64,000 nt of DNA, taken from positions 1-64,000 of the forward strand of contig JAVTVY010018708.1 of assembly GCA_036873755.1 (NCBI GenBank). Reading direction: 5' to 3'. The position numbers and the translations under genes are program-made. This document shows, in pieces, positions 1-10,575 of the stretch. This DNA is from Hanleya hanleyi (lineage: Eukaryota; Mollusca; Polyplacophora; Lepidopleurida; Hanleyidae). How positions within the stretch are numbered: the first letter of the stretch is position 1; every line of letters begins with the position of its first letter. Below the pieces are notes generated by a model. That model did no database searches. It had not been told where the DNA came from and saw nothing but the letters and a program-made list of their open reading frames with translations.

Positions 1-50
1 GGCGTCCAACTCAGCCTCGTTCTTAAACGAAGATGCGCAATGACTTTTCA

Positions 51-566
51 TCGCATAGCTCTATCGCATAGCTCCATCGCATAGTTCCATCGCATAGCCC
101 CATCACATAGCTCCATCGCATAGATCCATCGCATAGCTCCATCGCATAGCCCCATCGCATAGCTCCATCGTATAGCTCCATCGCATAACTTCATCGCATA
201 GCTCCATCGCATAGCTCCATCGCTCCATCGCTCCATCGCATAGCTCCATCGCATAGCCCCATCGCATAGCTCCATCGCATAGCCCCATCGCATAGCTCCA
301 TCGCATAGCTCCATCGCATAGCTCCATCGCTCTATCGCATATCTCCATCGCATAGCTCCATCGCTCCATCGCATAGCGCCATCGCGCATCGCATAGCTCC
401 ATCGCATAGCCTCATCGCGCATCGCATAGCGCGACTTTTTATCGCATAGCTCCATCGCTCCATCGCATAGCTCCATCGCTCCATCGCATAGCTCCATCGC
501 GCATCGCATAGCTCCATTGTTCCATCGCATAGCTCCATCGCTCCATCGCTCCATCGCTCCATCGCG
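51..566. repeat. 13-bp minisatellite array
   Basis: About 500 bp are built from the 13-mer CATCGCATAGCTC with variants and a shorter 8-bp form (ATCGCTCC). Because 13 is not a multiple of three, all frames stay partly open, so the long minus-strand frames here (168 and 99 codons, rich in AMELCDG repeats) are by-products of the repeat and not genes. Confidence 0.95.
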
Positions 567-654
567 TTAAATTAGAAATGAAAGACGCGATGGCCCCTCT
601 CGGCTATCATAGTTTACCCAGAGCCTGTACTAGCGTGTAGCTAGCGGAATTTCC

Positions 655-960
655 CTTTAGCTCAGCTGGTAGGGCGCTGGGCTGGTAAGCCAGGGGTTAG
701 TGGTTCAACTCCCGGCCGGAGAACTCGGTCACAACACCACTTGGCATGGCAGAGTCGGTGCATGTTCATTGAAGAGGTATTTGTATGTAGATGTTGCTCA
801 TATGTGATAACAGTTGCAGATCGATAGCTTATGGGTAGTTCTAACACGCTTTCTGAAACCTACCCTGTCCCAATTCTAACACGCTTTCTGAAACCTACCC
901 TGTCCCAATTCTGAATCCGAATATGCATGGGGGTACGGTTCCTTGAATAATTTTATCATC
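655..960 (+). mobile_element. tRNA-derived SINE
   Basis: The sequence TAGCTCAGCTGGTAGGGCGC at about 660 is a tRNA-like A box with D-arm. GGTTCAACTCC near 701 is a B box at normal tRNA spacing. The acceptor and T stems do not pair well, so this is a SINE head and not a working tRNA. The body that follows (TATGTAGATGTTGCTCATATG and onward) recurs in reverse near 1860-1920 and 2225-2350, which supports a dispersed element. The clan is unknown. Confidence 0.7.
841..910 (+). repeat. 35-bp direct duplication
   Basis: Two adjacent identical 35-bp units, each beginning CTAACACGCTTTCTG and ending CCCTGTCCCAATT, lie inside the 3' part of the SINE. The identity implies a recent slip. Confidence 0.95.
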
Positions 961-1290
961 CTTGCTGCTAGATAACAGAAACTTTTCACTCTCTGTATTC
1001 ATTTCGTTTCTAATGAAATCACTTAATACGATTTAATAGAATCTTTAGATGACGTTACTGTGACATCGGAACACGGAAAATCATTTACTGTAGATCTTTT
1101 ACTCTGTTTTGAAGTATTAATTCCTATTTTGCTGGTACAATTTAAGGCGGTAAATTCCGTCCGAGTTTCTTGAATTAATAATAGTATGTAGATGCTATCC
1201 ATATGAAGATCCCTAGCTTAAGGGTAATAGCTCGTTTTATGAAACCTGACTTTTCCGTACTCTAAGCCAAACTTTGGGGGTGGAGGGCGG
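960..1290 (+). repeat. Left arm of diverged inverted repeat
   Basis: Contains, in order, a GATGACGTTACTGTGACAT block, a TTGCTGGTACAATTT block and a TATGTAGATGCTATCCATAT block. The same three blocks appear in reverse order and on the opposite strand at 1835-2160, so the two segments are inverted copies of one repeat about 550 bp apart. No reading frame is supported. Confidence 0.55.
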
Positions 1291-1834
1291 TAGGGGTCCA
1301 TCAGATGTTATATTTGAACCGAAGTCTAAAGACCTAAAACATTCCTACACTATACAGTTTTAGTCCTACGCTACTAAAAATACTATATAAAATGATAAAA
1401 CGTTTAATTACATCATCGTGTCTCGCCACAGTGACATATTTGCGTATAATGTATTTTATATCTTTCATCCTCGTTTAGTCACCATTTCCGGTGGATGAGG
1501 ATAGTTATATTAGAATGATAATTTCATATCAATTAAGTAACAGTAGGTTTTTCGATGCAAAAAATGCTAAACCATGGAACATTGAATGAAATTTGACTCA
1601 TCATAGTTTTGCGTAATTGGAACAGTCGACCTATCATTACTTTTTAATATTTTGAAAATCAAGGAATCGCGACGTCTTGGAATGTTCCCTGAATTGTCCT
1701 TTTCTTCGCCTTCTGGTTAGCCACAGTTTTGGTCGCTTACAACTACGTGAGTGGGGATGAGGGTAGGTTCCAGTACGTCTCAGTAACTACATTTGCACTA
1801 ACAACTTGCATAAATTTGCATGAGGTAGGTTTAA

Positions 1835-2160
1835 AAAATGTACTATAGCAACCCTTAAGTTACCGATATACACTACAGTCACACATGGATAACACTGTAT
1901 TCAAATACCTCTTACAAAATATGAACCGAATCCGTCACCTCAAATTTTACCAGCAAAATTGGAAAAAACAAATTACGCATAAACGATTTTTTTTCTATAA
2001 ATTATTTTCCAAGTTATGACGTCACAGTGAAGTCATCTAATGATCATTTGAAACCCCGTTAACTGGTTTCGATAGACGAGGACCTCATCTGCTAAGTGTG
2101 GAAAATTTTAGCTCTACAGCAACTAAATAATATTCGTGGAACCATTCCGCCTCCCCCCCC
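1835..2160 (-). repeat. Right arm of diverged inverted repeat
   Basis: Reverse-oriented counterpart of 960-1290. It includes TATGACGTCACAGTGAAGTC near 2017, a CRE-like palindrome (TGACGTCA) flanked by a partial copy. A similar TGACGTCACTGTGACGCC stretch occurs at 49920, so the motif belongs to a dispersed repeat and is not a local promoter. Confidence 0.5.
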
Positions 2161-2242
2161 CCAACTCTCAAGTGTGGGTTAGAAACACGAACAGGGGTAG
2201 GGTTAAGAAAGTTTGTTATGCTTACCTTAAGCTATCGATCTG

Positions 2243-2352
2243 CAGCGGTTATCACATATGGACAACATCTACATATATATAACTCGTCAAAAAACATCAG
2301 CGGTTATCACATATGGATAACATCTACAGATATATACCTCGTCAAAAAACAT
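2243..2352 (-). repeat. 55-bp direct duplication of SINE-body sequence
   Basis: Two copies of a unit beginning CAGCGGTTATCACATATGG, 55 bp apart, match the reverse complement of the SINE body near 780-840. They are the remains of a minus-strand SINE copy. Confidence 0.75.
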
Positions 2353-3631
2353 CACTAGAATGTGCCACCTCGAGTGGAACCGGTTGGGGAAATTTGGTGT
2401 CTTGGCCCATGGACGAGTCTCCCAGGAACTATTCTAACAGCATGAAATTATATGTTGCTGAATTTTGTTCCTTTGATTTTTTCATATACTTCCTGTCACT
2501 ATTTTAAACACTTTTTTTATAACATTGGTAGAAAGGTTTGTCAAATACGTCAAAAATGTTGTCATCTCTCAACAAATTACGAAATTAAACCCAAATGTGA
2601 GGCGTCTCATAGAGAAAAGCTAAAATGCAGAGGCCACTGCTAGATTGTGTTTATCATGTTGAACAGAATTCAATACAAACTGAAGAGTTAATTTGAATAA
2701 TTGGTACTTTTTCTATCATCTCGTCTTGCAGTATGGACAAATTTATACATGTAGTATTTTGATAAATGTAAAAAACATTTAGCATACTTCTTCTTTGAGT
2801 ATATATTTGATCAATAAAATAAATTCCATAGAACGCCTAATGTATATATTTTATTTTAAATATTTTATTTTATGCCTTTCTAAATATTAAATGTTGTTAT
2901 TATTCTATTATGTTATCGTGGCATGGGATACTTCAGCAAATTAACCCACAATTTTTATGTGTACCTAACAATCATTCCCTACTCAAATCATTCGGATTGG
3001 CCAAGAACTTTGTTGGCCGCCCTCGAAGTTAGACACAAAGAATCTGCATTCCTCGAAGGAATGTTATTCTGTCTGCTATATGTAAAATCTAATTATATAG
3101 AGTAAATTTCTTTCTTAGAATGGTGATATGGGTAGATATTGTGTTATCTCATCAATTCAGATTCTGGTTTAATCTCACTGTTACATCTAATGCATCTAAT
3201 AATTCAATCCCCCTATCGAAATCCAATCATCTTAAATTTAGGGATAGAATCTAATCAGCTCTTCTAATAAATCTGATCTCCCTCTAAAATCAATGAAGAT
3301 AACATTTTGAACTTCCTAAAATAATAAATTTATTCGCCTCAGATGTTTTGGTGAAAATTTCACTTTTTGTGATGGAATAATTAGAGGGATTACCAAATGC
3401 TTGAAGGCTAAATAAAATCGCGAATAAAAGATACATAAGCTTACATGTACGTGTTATATATGGAATATCTAAGTGAAACAGAGATACACATACGTTTAGT
3501 TTGACTGCGTCAAAAAAAAACAAAAAAAAAAAAATTTGGAAAATGTGACAGAGTTGCTCAGGCCCCTGCACATCCTAACATCAAAATAAGTATGATGAGG
3601 AGAAAATGGTAAGACAGTTCTGAGGAACCTT
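2353..3631. other. AT-rich stretch with no gene seen
   Basis: Short frames only, no recognisable domain, and no splice-bounded exon I could support. A poly(A)-like run lies at 3511-3534. Confidence 0.5.
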
Positions 3632-4410
3632 ATGCAGGTTCGTCGGCAGAGTCTAATAGCTCAAAATGCACTAAGACCTTTTTCAACTCAAATGACAGAT
3701 ATATTTGGAACAGCAAAGCAAGGTCAAGCCATCAAACCTTGTAGAATTGCGATTGATGATTGTTCAGCACCAAACTCACTGTGTAATAATTCTGAGATCT
3801 CCAAGTGTGGCTACCGTGGGTGTCACCCGTGTGCACTTTTTAACGATTCGGATTCATTTAGTTCCACATTAACTGGTTAGTCATATGCGGTTAATTCTTA
3901 CGTTGATCTTAGTTGTTTTACTACAAACTGTATATATTCAGTTTCATGTAAAAGTGTGGCCGTCTTTAGACTACCAAAGACTTCCTCTGAGGGTGAATGA
4001 TCACAGAAATTCCGTTAGCAAAAAGCCATTGCTTGTAGGTAAACATTTTTCTGGCCCCGACCATGGCTGGGCCAACTGAAGTATCCATATTTTAAACATA
4101 GTCTACCCATCTACCAAGGATTCCTTCTTTGGATTTCAGAGAAAAATTCGAAAGCGGAAACTTTTCTGAATGCAGGATCTTAGGTCAGTGTTTTCGTATG
4201 GTTTAAATAAAAATGCCAAAGGGTTCGGCAATGTTACAAATCGCCATCCAAATATATCCAATATTACCCAGCTATTAAAGCCCCACAAACAGAGACATCG
4301 TAGCCATAGTTGGATAAAGTTTAATACTACGTTGATTCATGATCATATCACTTTAAGTTACTTGGTGGGTTTAACTAACACATTGCTTGCGTACATCACT
4401 GTATGCGTTA
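3632..4410 (+). pseudogene. Possible membrane-protein remnant, cut by TIR element
   Basis: Three plus-strand pieces lie close together. The first (3632-3880) is rich in cysteine near its end. The second (3885-4079) starts with a hydrophobic stretch (LILTLILVVLLQTVYIQF), and the third (4170 onward) has a second hydrophobic stretch (LVGLTNTLLAYITVCVI) near its C-terminus. The layout, a Cys-rich part and then a late membrane span with a short tail, would fit the end of a type I membrane or envelope-like protein of an old retroelement, but I recognise no family. Stops separate the pieces, so it is not functional as read. The third piece runs straight into the terminal repeat of the element at 4411, and the same frame can resume just after that element ends at 6124, as expected if the element interrupted it. 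Confidence 0.3.
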
Positions 4411-4939
4411 TAGTGAGGTGGCTTAGGGCCATATTTTGGGGGGATCGTGACACGCTGGACCAAAGCACCAAACTTGGCACATTCATCACTTGAGGCATAT
4501 AGAACAATATCAGAAGGGGTGCCCTTTGCTCTGGGCTCTGTGATGCCCGCTGGCCCTCAAAAGGGCATCTGAGGGGCAATATTGTTATTTAAAGAATAGT
4601 TAGCAGGCCGGGAATCTGAAACTTGCCACACGGTATCACTGGTGCATGCGCTACCGGAAAATGTCACAAAATCCACTCAGGCTCAAAACTAACATCAGTA
4701 TCATAAGCTATAACTGCTTTAAGTTACAGCCCCCGACGTTTCCTCATTTTGGAGTATCAGGGAAAAGTTTTTTTGAGAAGGGAGAGCCGGGTGGCTGAAA
4801 CCACCTGTACCAATTAGGTCTACATAATCGTCTGTGTAAAAGGAAACAATCGCCCCTTATCCATGTAAAATTCACTATTCAGCTGTTTATCTCGTAAAAT
4901 GGGGAAAAGATGGAAATGTCCAAGATTGGACAGTTTTTT

Positions 4940-5302
4940 AGGGTATTCTAGCAGTTACCAGGTTCACCCCATGTTGAGGGGTTTACTTCATCAAACGTCC
5001 TCGATGCTCATCCATTAACGTCTGATGGAGTTATTTGTTTGAGTTGATCTGTCATCACAGCTCACGAGCTAGCGTATCTAATTCCGCTTCAGGCGTTAGT
5101 AGGGGCCGTGGGGATACTTCATATTATCCATATTAACAGCTGCAATAAAAGCGCGGATGAGATACTAATGCTACGACCGAGAATCCACCGTATTCTCGGG
5201 TCTGCAGGTGAGGTGCCAAAGGAAGCTTTCCTGTTAAGTCATATGGTTGCTTTTTAATCACCAGACGTCAATTTTCCCCACTTCTTGCCTATCGATCCAA
5301 TT
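4940..5302 (+). mobile_element. Family C element (sense), nested in TIR element
   Basis: Matches the family C copies at 7228, 10035, 52526 and 58152 in reverse orientation: CACCCCATGTTGAGG at the start, the shared structured module (GTATCTAATTCCGC to GAGATAC) at about 5074-5172, and an end near ATCGATCCAATTTC. It is degraded; one base of the P3 stem is mismatched. Confidence 0.7.
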
Positions 5303-5684
5303 TCAATCTTTCTACTTTTAAGTTCGAGTGAAGAATAGCTGAATTAACAAGCGTTACGCGGGCCGGGGACTTGGGTTTAGTTCTACACGTTTCTGTTTGT
5401 ATATTTGTGACCACCGAAAAAAGCTAAATTTTTTGGACGAAATGGTACGAACCTTCATCTGACGAGTGTTGGAATCCGTGAGGGTGAAACTGAAAAGAAC
5501 AATCCCAAAAAGGGCATCTTATGCCTGTTGGAGGCCGGGATTTGATGAAGGCCATCAAATTACGTCAGGATAGCTAACAGAGCTGTTTGGCCAGAAAAGG
5601 GACTCTAAAACCAAGAAGGAATCAAAAGAACATTTAACGCCCAATGGGGACCGAGAACATGCCACATACAAGTAAGGGTGCGTG

Positions 5685-5740
5685 AGTGAATAGAATTTAG
5701 CGTGGCTTTCAACAATATTTCAGCTATATCGCGACGAACC
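5685..5740 (-). mobile_element. SINE 3' tail
   Basis: Read on the minus strand it gives CGCGATATAGCTGAAATATT followed by a GACG-like block and CACTCACGC. This is the same tail as at 23523 (plus) and 52391 (plus). The 5' part does not match the 52183 SINE, so different heads share one tail. Confidence 0.7.
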
Positions 5741-6060
5741 AACTAAGCACCACCCAGCCCAGTTGCGTTCCTGTTACTTCAAAGAATAAATTGTTGAAGC
5801 AGCATGGAACCAGACACCCTCCATCCACCCTATAAAACACTGAGGACAGCACACAAGACACAGGCAGGACGCTTACATGGTGCAATAAATACAAGTGATA
5901 CTACAGTGCTATACATCGCATTATCAAGTTCCTGTTGCTACTCAGCAAACTGCTCTGAAGCAACAAGAAGCTGTACTCACCCAATCACCCGCTCAAGCTA
6001 CAAGTAACATGTTATAGCACTTGTCTATATATTGTCATTGTTCTGTATGCCTCAAGTGAT
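5741..6060. other. Promoter-like interior of the TIR element
   Basis: A TATAAAA at about 5831 and an AATAAA at about 5884 sit in an otherwise non-coding stretch. The spacing is reminiscent of an LTR, but there is no TG...CA boundary pair or second copy, so no call is made. Confidence 0.25.
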
Positions 6061-6178
6061 GGATGTGGCAAGTTTGATGCTTTGGTCCAGCGTGTCACGA
6101 TCTTTTTGCTAAGCCACCTCACTATTACCTCCAAGAGTTTCAGATCGAATTGCCAGAGATATACAACGATCTATGTCT

Positions 6179-6811
6179 TCAGTGGGACCTGCATATGGCG
6201 TATACATATCACGCCTAGTAGCATTTGCTAGATCCTGTGTTAAATGTGACGATTTTAATTAACGTCACAAAACATTGTTGCAGAAACTTATAAAACAGGG
6301 CTACACCACCAAGCGCCTCCAATCAAAGTTTCTCAAATTTGGCGATACATATCGCATGCTGATAGCAAAATACGAGCGCAGCGTACAAGATCTATGGCGT
6401 TACGTTTCATAACTTGTGTCTAATTCCGCTTAACCCGGCGCTAGGGGCCGTATGAGCCCACATACTTCAAGATCCTCATGGTACTCATATGAACAATCAC
6501 AATCAAAGCGTGACTGAGATACATCATTCTTTAGATGCCGACTTTACAACGAATATTATGGATTAAGAATACTGATCAGCGATACGGATTTGATATTTTT
6601 GGAACATCATGATGTCTTACCGGCATCACTGAGAACTGTTGACCGCTTCTCTCTTGCAGGAAACAAGCCTATGTGTATGTATACTATGATTGTCTTTTTG
6701 AATTTGGTGCTAATGCTGTTATATGGAATATGGAATAGATCTTTGGATTATGGACGCAGATATTCTCTAATGGACGACGGCTGACTTATGAATGACGGAC
6801 CAGACGCTTGT
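6179..6811 (+). mobile_element. RT element, 3' fragment (ORF end plus 3' UTR)
   Basis: The coding part (6179-6411) gives PAYGVYISRLVAFARSC through KYERSVQDLWRYVS and a TAA stop, with one in-frame stop after KCDDFN. The 3' UTR begins with the structured module (about 6417-6525) and ends GACGCTTGTAA at about 6811. It is followed head-to-tail by the 5' part of another copy, an arrangement common for Penelope-like elements. Confidence 0.85.
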
Positions 6812-8131
6812 AATTCAGGAAATATTATACCACCCACAAGTTTGTCAAGATATAGCGTATTTTCGATTCTATCGTGCAGAGAACATAATCAAAACATCCA
6901 AAGACCGGCTTTTCTTGAAACTCTACTACTTGGATGAAGGACTGGACCTTAATGATTCACCACTAGCCATGAATGATGCGGCACGAAGGTACGAAGGGCT
7001 GTACCGAACTATTTCAGTTCACAGAATCTCCTTGTATTTCACATAAGCATACTAAATCCATAGCCACCAAAATATTCAATTAATCTAATGCTGTTAAGGA
7101 GTTTGACTGAAACTTATACACGTCTTGGAGGCTATAGTTGTGATTGTGAATCTACGAACTTTATCTATACATCATGCAAGCATGTTGTGACTGATGACCT
7201 TGATATGGGAATGATGAGGACCTAAATTGGAGCGATATGCAAGGGGTAGGAAAAATTGACGTCTGACGATTAAAAACAACCAGATGACTCCACAGGAAAG
7301 CATCCCTCAGCACCTAACATTCAGGGACGTAGCATTAGTATCTCAACTGAGCTTTTATTACAGCTGTTCATGTTGAGACTATAAAGTCTAGCACCGGCTT
7401 AAGCGGAATTAGATACGCTAGCTCGAGAGCTGTGATGACAAATCAGCTCAAACAACTCATCTGATGCTAATGATTGATAACCGTGGACGCCTGATGGAGT
7501 AAACGCCACATGAGGTAAATCTGGTAAAAGCAAGAGTACAGAGAAAAACTAACCTGTAATGTCTGAAGTCGTATGGCTTAAAAACACTCCTGATGAAGGG
7601 ACCTAAATATATAGAGAGGTGAGAAAAATAAGCCTTAAAGCGGACCAGAAGATAATCCTGACTGCACTGGAAGAGTGTGTTACCGAGTGGTCAAAGCGAG
7701 AAAATTTTGAACCTACAGTACTCGCTGACTGGCTGGACCTCATCAAGAAGAAGGTCGTTGAAACAATCCGCCATATTGACAACAGTACCTTTTCCCAAGC
7801 AAAACAAGTACCGAGAAACCTCTGTTCGCAAGAAGTTGTAGAAAATCTTCAAAGTAAATTCGTCATAGTCCCAGCAAACAAAGATCCAAATAATATAATA
7901 TTCATATGTAAATATTACTATTACCAGGTGCTGGTTAAGGAATTGAGTATAAGCACACAATCGCCGAATGCGTCTACTTACTTCCAAACAGCGTTTGCTC
8001 TGGAAGATTTATTTAACAACCACAAAATGTTTCTCAAGGAAAGAGATATTTGTCTTCCAACCACTTATAACGATATCCCGAAAGTGTACTGGACTCGCAA
8101 AATGCATAAATCACCATACAACGTTAGATTA
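6812..8131 (+). mobile_element. RT element, 5' region and N-terminal RT piece
   Basis: The leader (6812-7227) recurs at 8535-8880 and in reverse at about 15480-15640. A family C element is inserted at 7228-7572. The coding part follows to 8131, reading without an ATG from about 7619. It contains FVIVPANKDPNNIIFICKYY and then PKVYWTRKMHKSPYNV. The order 'VPA-K-pNN', then 'P-K-HK-PY' is the N-terminal block of Penelope-type and related RTs. The frame stops being RT at 8131, where family B begins exactly at its TTACAAC terminus. Confidence 0.8.
7228..7572 (-). mobile_element. Family C element inserted in RT leader
   Basis: The sibling RT copy reads straight from the leader to the coding region at about 8908 without this segment, so C is an insertion. 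It starts TTGGAGCGATATGCAAG on the plus strand, contains the module in minus orientation (about 7338-7420), and ends near GTCGTATGGCTTAAA. Short TAAA sequences at both edges may be a target duplication. Confidence 0.75.
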
Positions 8132-8534
8132 CAACGCATATAAGGGAAGTTGGAAAAGGTGCCGACATACTGACAGAGCCACATGACTTCACAGTATAGT
8201 CTTCTGGTTAACCTATTCTAAAGCACACACCAAGAATCTAACGATTCGCCATATGCGCTGTACCTCAGGTACGCTTTTATTCTACCTGTTCATCTGGCAA
8301 CTTGGATGACATAACCACAGGGCCCCTAGCACCGGCATAAGCGGTATTAGATACAAATCTAGAGTTATGATGGAAATGCTCTCACAACTCGTATACTGGT
8401 AATTGGTGAGCTGTGTCGCTGTGACAACCCGTAGACTGGGGATTGGCGAGCTGTATCGTCATCAAATGAAAATGGCGGCATTTAACACAAAAGACTAGTC
8501 CGTAAAACCCGATGTCGACCCAGCATCCTTGTGT
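8132..8534 (-). mobile_element. Family B unit fused between two RT pieces
   Basis: Begins on the plus strand with TTACAACGCATATAAGGG, contains the module in minus orientation (about 8262-8355) and ends near GTCGACCCAGCATCC, short of the full 490-510 bp. It joins the RT N-terminal piece on its left to a second RT leader on its right. Confidence 0.8.
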
Positions 8535-9947
8535 TCAGGAAATATTATATCACCCTTATTCACTAAAGTTTGTCAAGATATAGCGTAGTTTCGATTGTAT
8601 AAACAATTGAACATAATCAGAACTTCCAAAGACCGGTTTTTCTTGAAACTCAACTACTTGTATATTGATTTACCATGAATGATTCAGAGGTACGCAGGGT
8701 TGTACCGAACTATTTTAGTTCACAGAATCTCCTTGTATTTCATATAATCATACTAAATCTATAGCCACCAAAATATTCAATTACTGTAATGCTGCCAAGG
8801 ACTGGAACGTCTGGAGGCTATAGTTGAGATTGTGAATCATCGAACTTTATATATATACGATGCAAGCATGTTGTGACTCGTCATCTTGATATAGTGAGGA
8901 ACTAAAACACTCCGGATGAAGAAACCTAAATATAGAGAGCCGAGAAAATAAATCTGAAGGCGGATTGTCAAAGTTGTCAAAGCGAGAAAAAAGTTGAACC
9001 TACAGTACTCGCTGATGGGGTGGACCTGACCAAGAGCAAGGTCGTTGAAACAATCCGCCATACTGACAGTATTACCCTTTCCCAAGCGATACAAGTACTG
9101 AGAAACCTCAATTCGTAAAACGTTCTAGAAAAATTCCCAGCGTAAATTCGTCCTAGTCCCAGCAGACAAAGATCCAAATAATATAATATCCATATGTACA
9201 TATTGCTGTTACCAGATGCTGATTAAAAAATTGAGTATAAGCACACAATCGTCGAATACTTATACTAACTCCCAAACAGCAGTTACTCTGGCAGATTTAT
9301 TTACGAACTACAAAACGTTTCTCAAAGAAGAGGTATTTGTCTTTCAACCACTCATATCGATATACTGAAGTGTACTGGACTCCCAAAACGCATAAATGAT
9401 CATACAAAGCTAGATTCATAGCTGGTTCTAGAATCTGCACCATCAAGCTTCTTTAAACCCTGTTGACGAGGGTCCTTCAAGATGTAAATGCATTTTGGGA
9501 AAGGGATTGCGCCATTATTTGTAAGAATTATGGCATTGAAAGCATGTGAATATTGCAGAACTCTCACATGTGATTTCTTTACTATCTATACTACAATCCC
9601 TCACCAGGACCTTATAGGCCGTCATATTTCATTAGAAGTATCGGTGTTCAAGAAAACTGATCGCCGATATATTAATTTCAGAAGCTATAAATCTTTCTTC
9701 AGCTCTACTACATACAAGGATATCACTCATTGGCTGATTCTTTGTATATATAGTTGCTTGGATTTCTCACTGGTAATATCTATGTGAAGTTTAGCAATAC
9801 AACATATCAACAGCAATTAGGTATTCCAATACTAATTGTGCACCCTTTTTTTTGGCAGACCTATATCTGTCCTCTTATGAATACGACTATATGCAGGCGT
9901 TTATAAAAACAGACAATTTCAAAGCCCGTTCCTTCTTATTTACCAAA
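8535..9947 (+). mobile_element. RT element, leader to catalytic region, decayed
   Basis: The leader at 8535-8900 matches 6812-7225. The N-terminal RT block is frameshifted (8930-9470; CTGGACTCCCAAAACGC codes the P-K-HK-like site). The central block (9488-9787) reads FFTIYTTIPHQDLIGRH and FKKTDRRYINFRSYKSFFSS. The region before the catalytic motif continues at about 9795-9945 in broken frames. It is truncated at about 9947 by an inverted 3' UTR fragment. Confidence 0.75.
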
Positions 9948-10034
9948 TTAAAAGCGTCTGCTCCGTGATTCGTAATTCAGTCGTCGTCCATTAAAGAATA
10001 TTAGCGTCCATAATGTAAAAATCTTTTCCATTGG
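9948..10034 (-). mobile_element. RT element 3' UTR end fragment
   Basis: Reads on the minus strand as the terminal part of the RT 3' UTR (GCGTCCATAAT mirrored at its inner end, AGCGTCTGCTCCG at its outer end). Too short to classify further. Confidence 0.65.
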
Positions 10035-10415
10035 AGCAGTATGCAAGAGGTGGGAAAAACTGACGACGTCTGGTGACTGAAAAGCAACCATATGACATTA
10101 CAGAAAAGTATTCGTCGACACCTACCATTCAGATCCGAGAATACGGTGGATTTTCTGACGTACCCTTAGTATCTCAGTCGCGCTTTTATTGCAGATATTC
10201 ATGTGGAGACTATGAAGTATCCACACTGCAACTAGCACCGGCTTGAGCGGAATTAGCTCGGGAGCTGTGATGACAGATTAGCTCAAACAACTCATCTGAT
10301 GTTAATGGATGAGCATCATGGACGTCTGATGTAGTAATCGATTTAACATGGGGTAACCGGATAAATGCAAGAAACCTAGAAAACTAACCTATAATGTCCG
10401 ACTTCGTACGGCTTA
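10035..10415 (-). mobile_element. Family C element
   Basis: Plus-strand start CATTGGAGCAGTATGCAAGA, module in minus orientation at about 10169-10253, and end near GTCCGACTTCGTACGGC. One arm of the P3 stem has decayed. Confidence 0.75.
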
Positions 10416-10420
10416 AACAT

Positions 10421-10575
10421 CATGATGTTTCAAAAATATGTAAACGCTATATAAATGTTGTTGTGATGGATCATCGCAACATATATGACGCATCTTCGTA
10501 TTATAGCCGCGGAAATTCGTTAATGAACGACGGCTGAATATTGAATGACGAACTAGACGCTTGTATTGTATGGAT
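10421..10575 (+). mobile_element. RT element 3' UTR end fragment
   Basis: Starts with CATGATGTTTCAAAAATAT and ends with AATGACGAACTAGACGCTTG, the 3' terminal stretch of the RT element with an internal deletion. Confidence 0.6.

Larger units (their letters stand above)
4411..6124. mobile_element. TIR DNA transposon (non-autonomous), TTA flanks
   Basis: The left end (TAGTGAGGTGGCTTAG) and the reverse complement of the right end agree over about 85 bp, including a shared GATCGTGACACGCTGGACC block. The element is flanked by TTA at 4408-4410 and 6125-6127. A 3-bp TTA/TWA duplication is typical of PIF/Harbinger elements, but the termini are not ones I can assign and no transposase frame is visible. 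It carries a nested family C element (4940-5302) and a minus-strand SINE tail (5685-5740). Confidence 0.65.

Noticed and set aside
48..562. Long minus-strand frames with AMELCDG-type repeats
   Set aside because: By-products of the 13-bp minisatellite; several frames are open at once.
655..725. A functional tRNA gene
   Set aside because: A and B boxes are present, but acceptor and T stems do not pair and a repeat body follows; it is a SINE head.
5527..6040. LTR with TATAAAA and AATAAA
   Set aside because: No TG...CA ends, no second copy and no primer binding site; it lies inside the TIR element.
7691..7987. Minus-strand frame opposite the RT N-terminal region
   Set aside because: Shadow of the plus-strand RT block, which has recognisable motifs.
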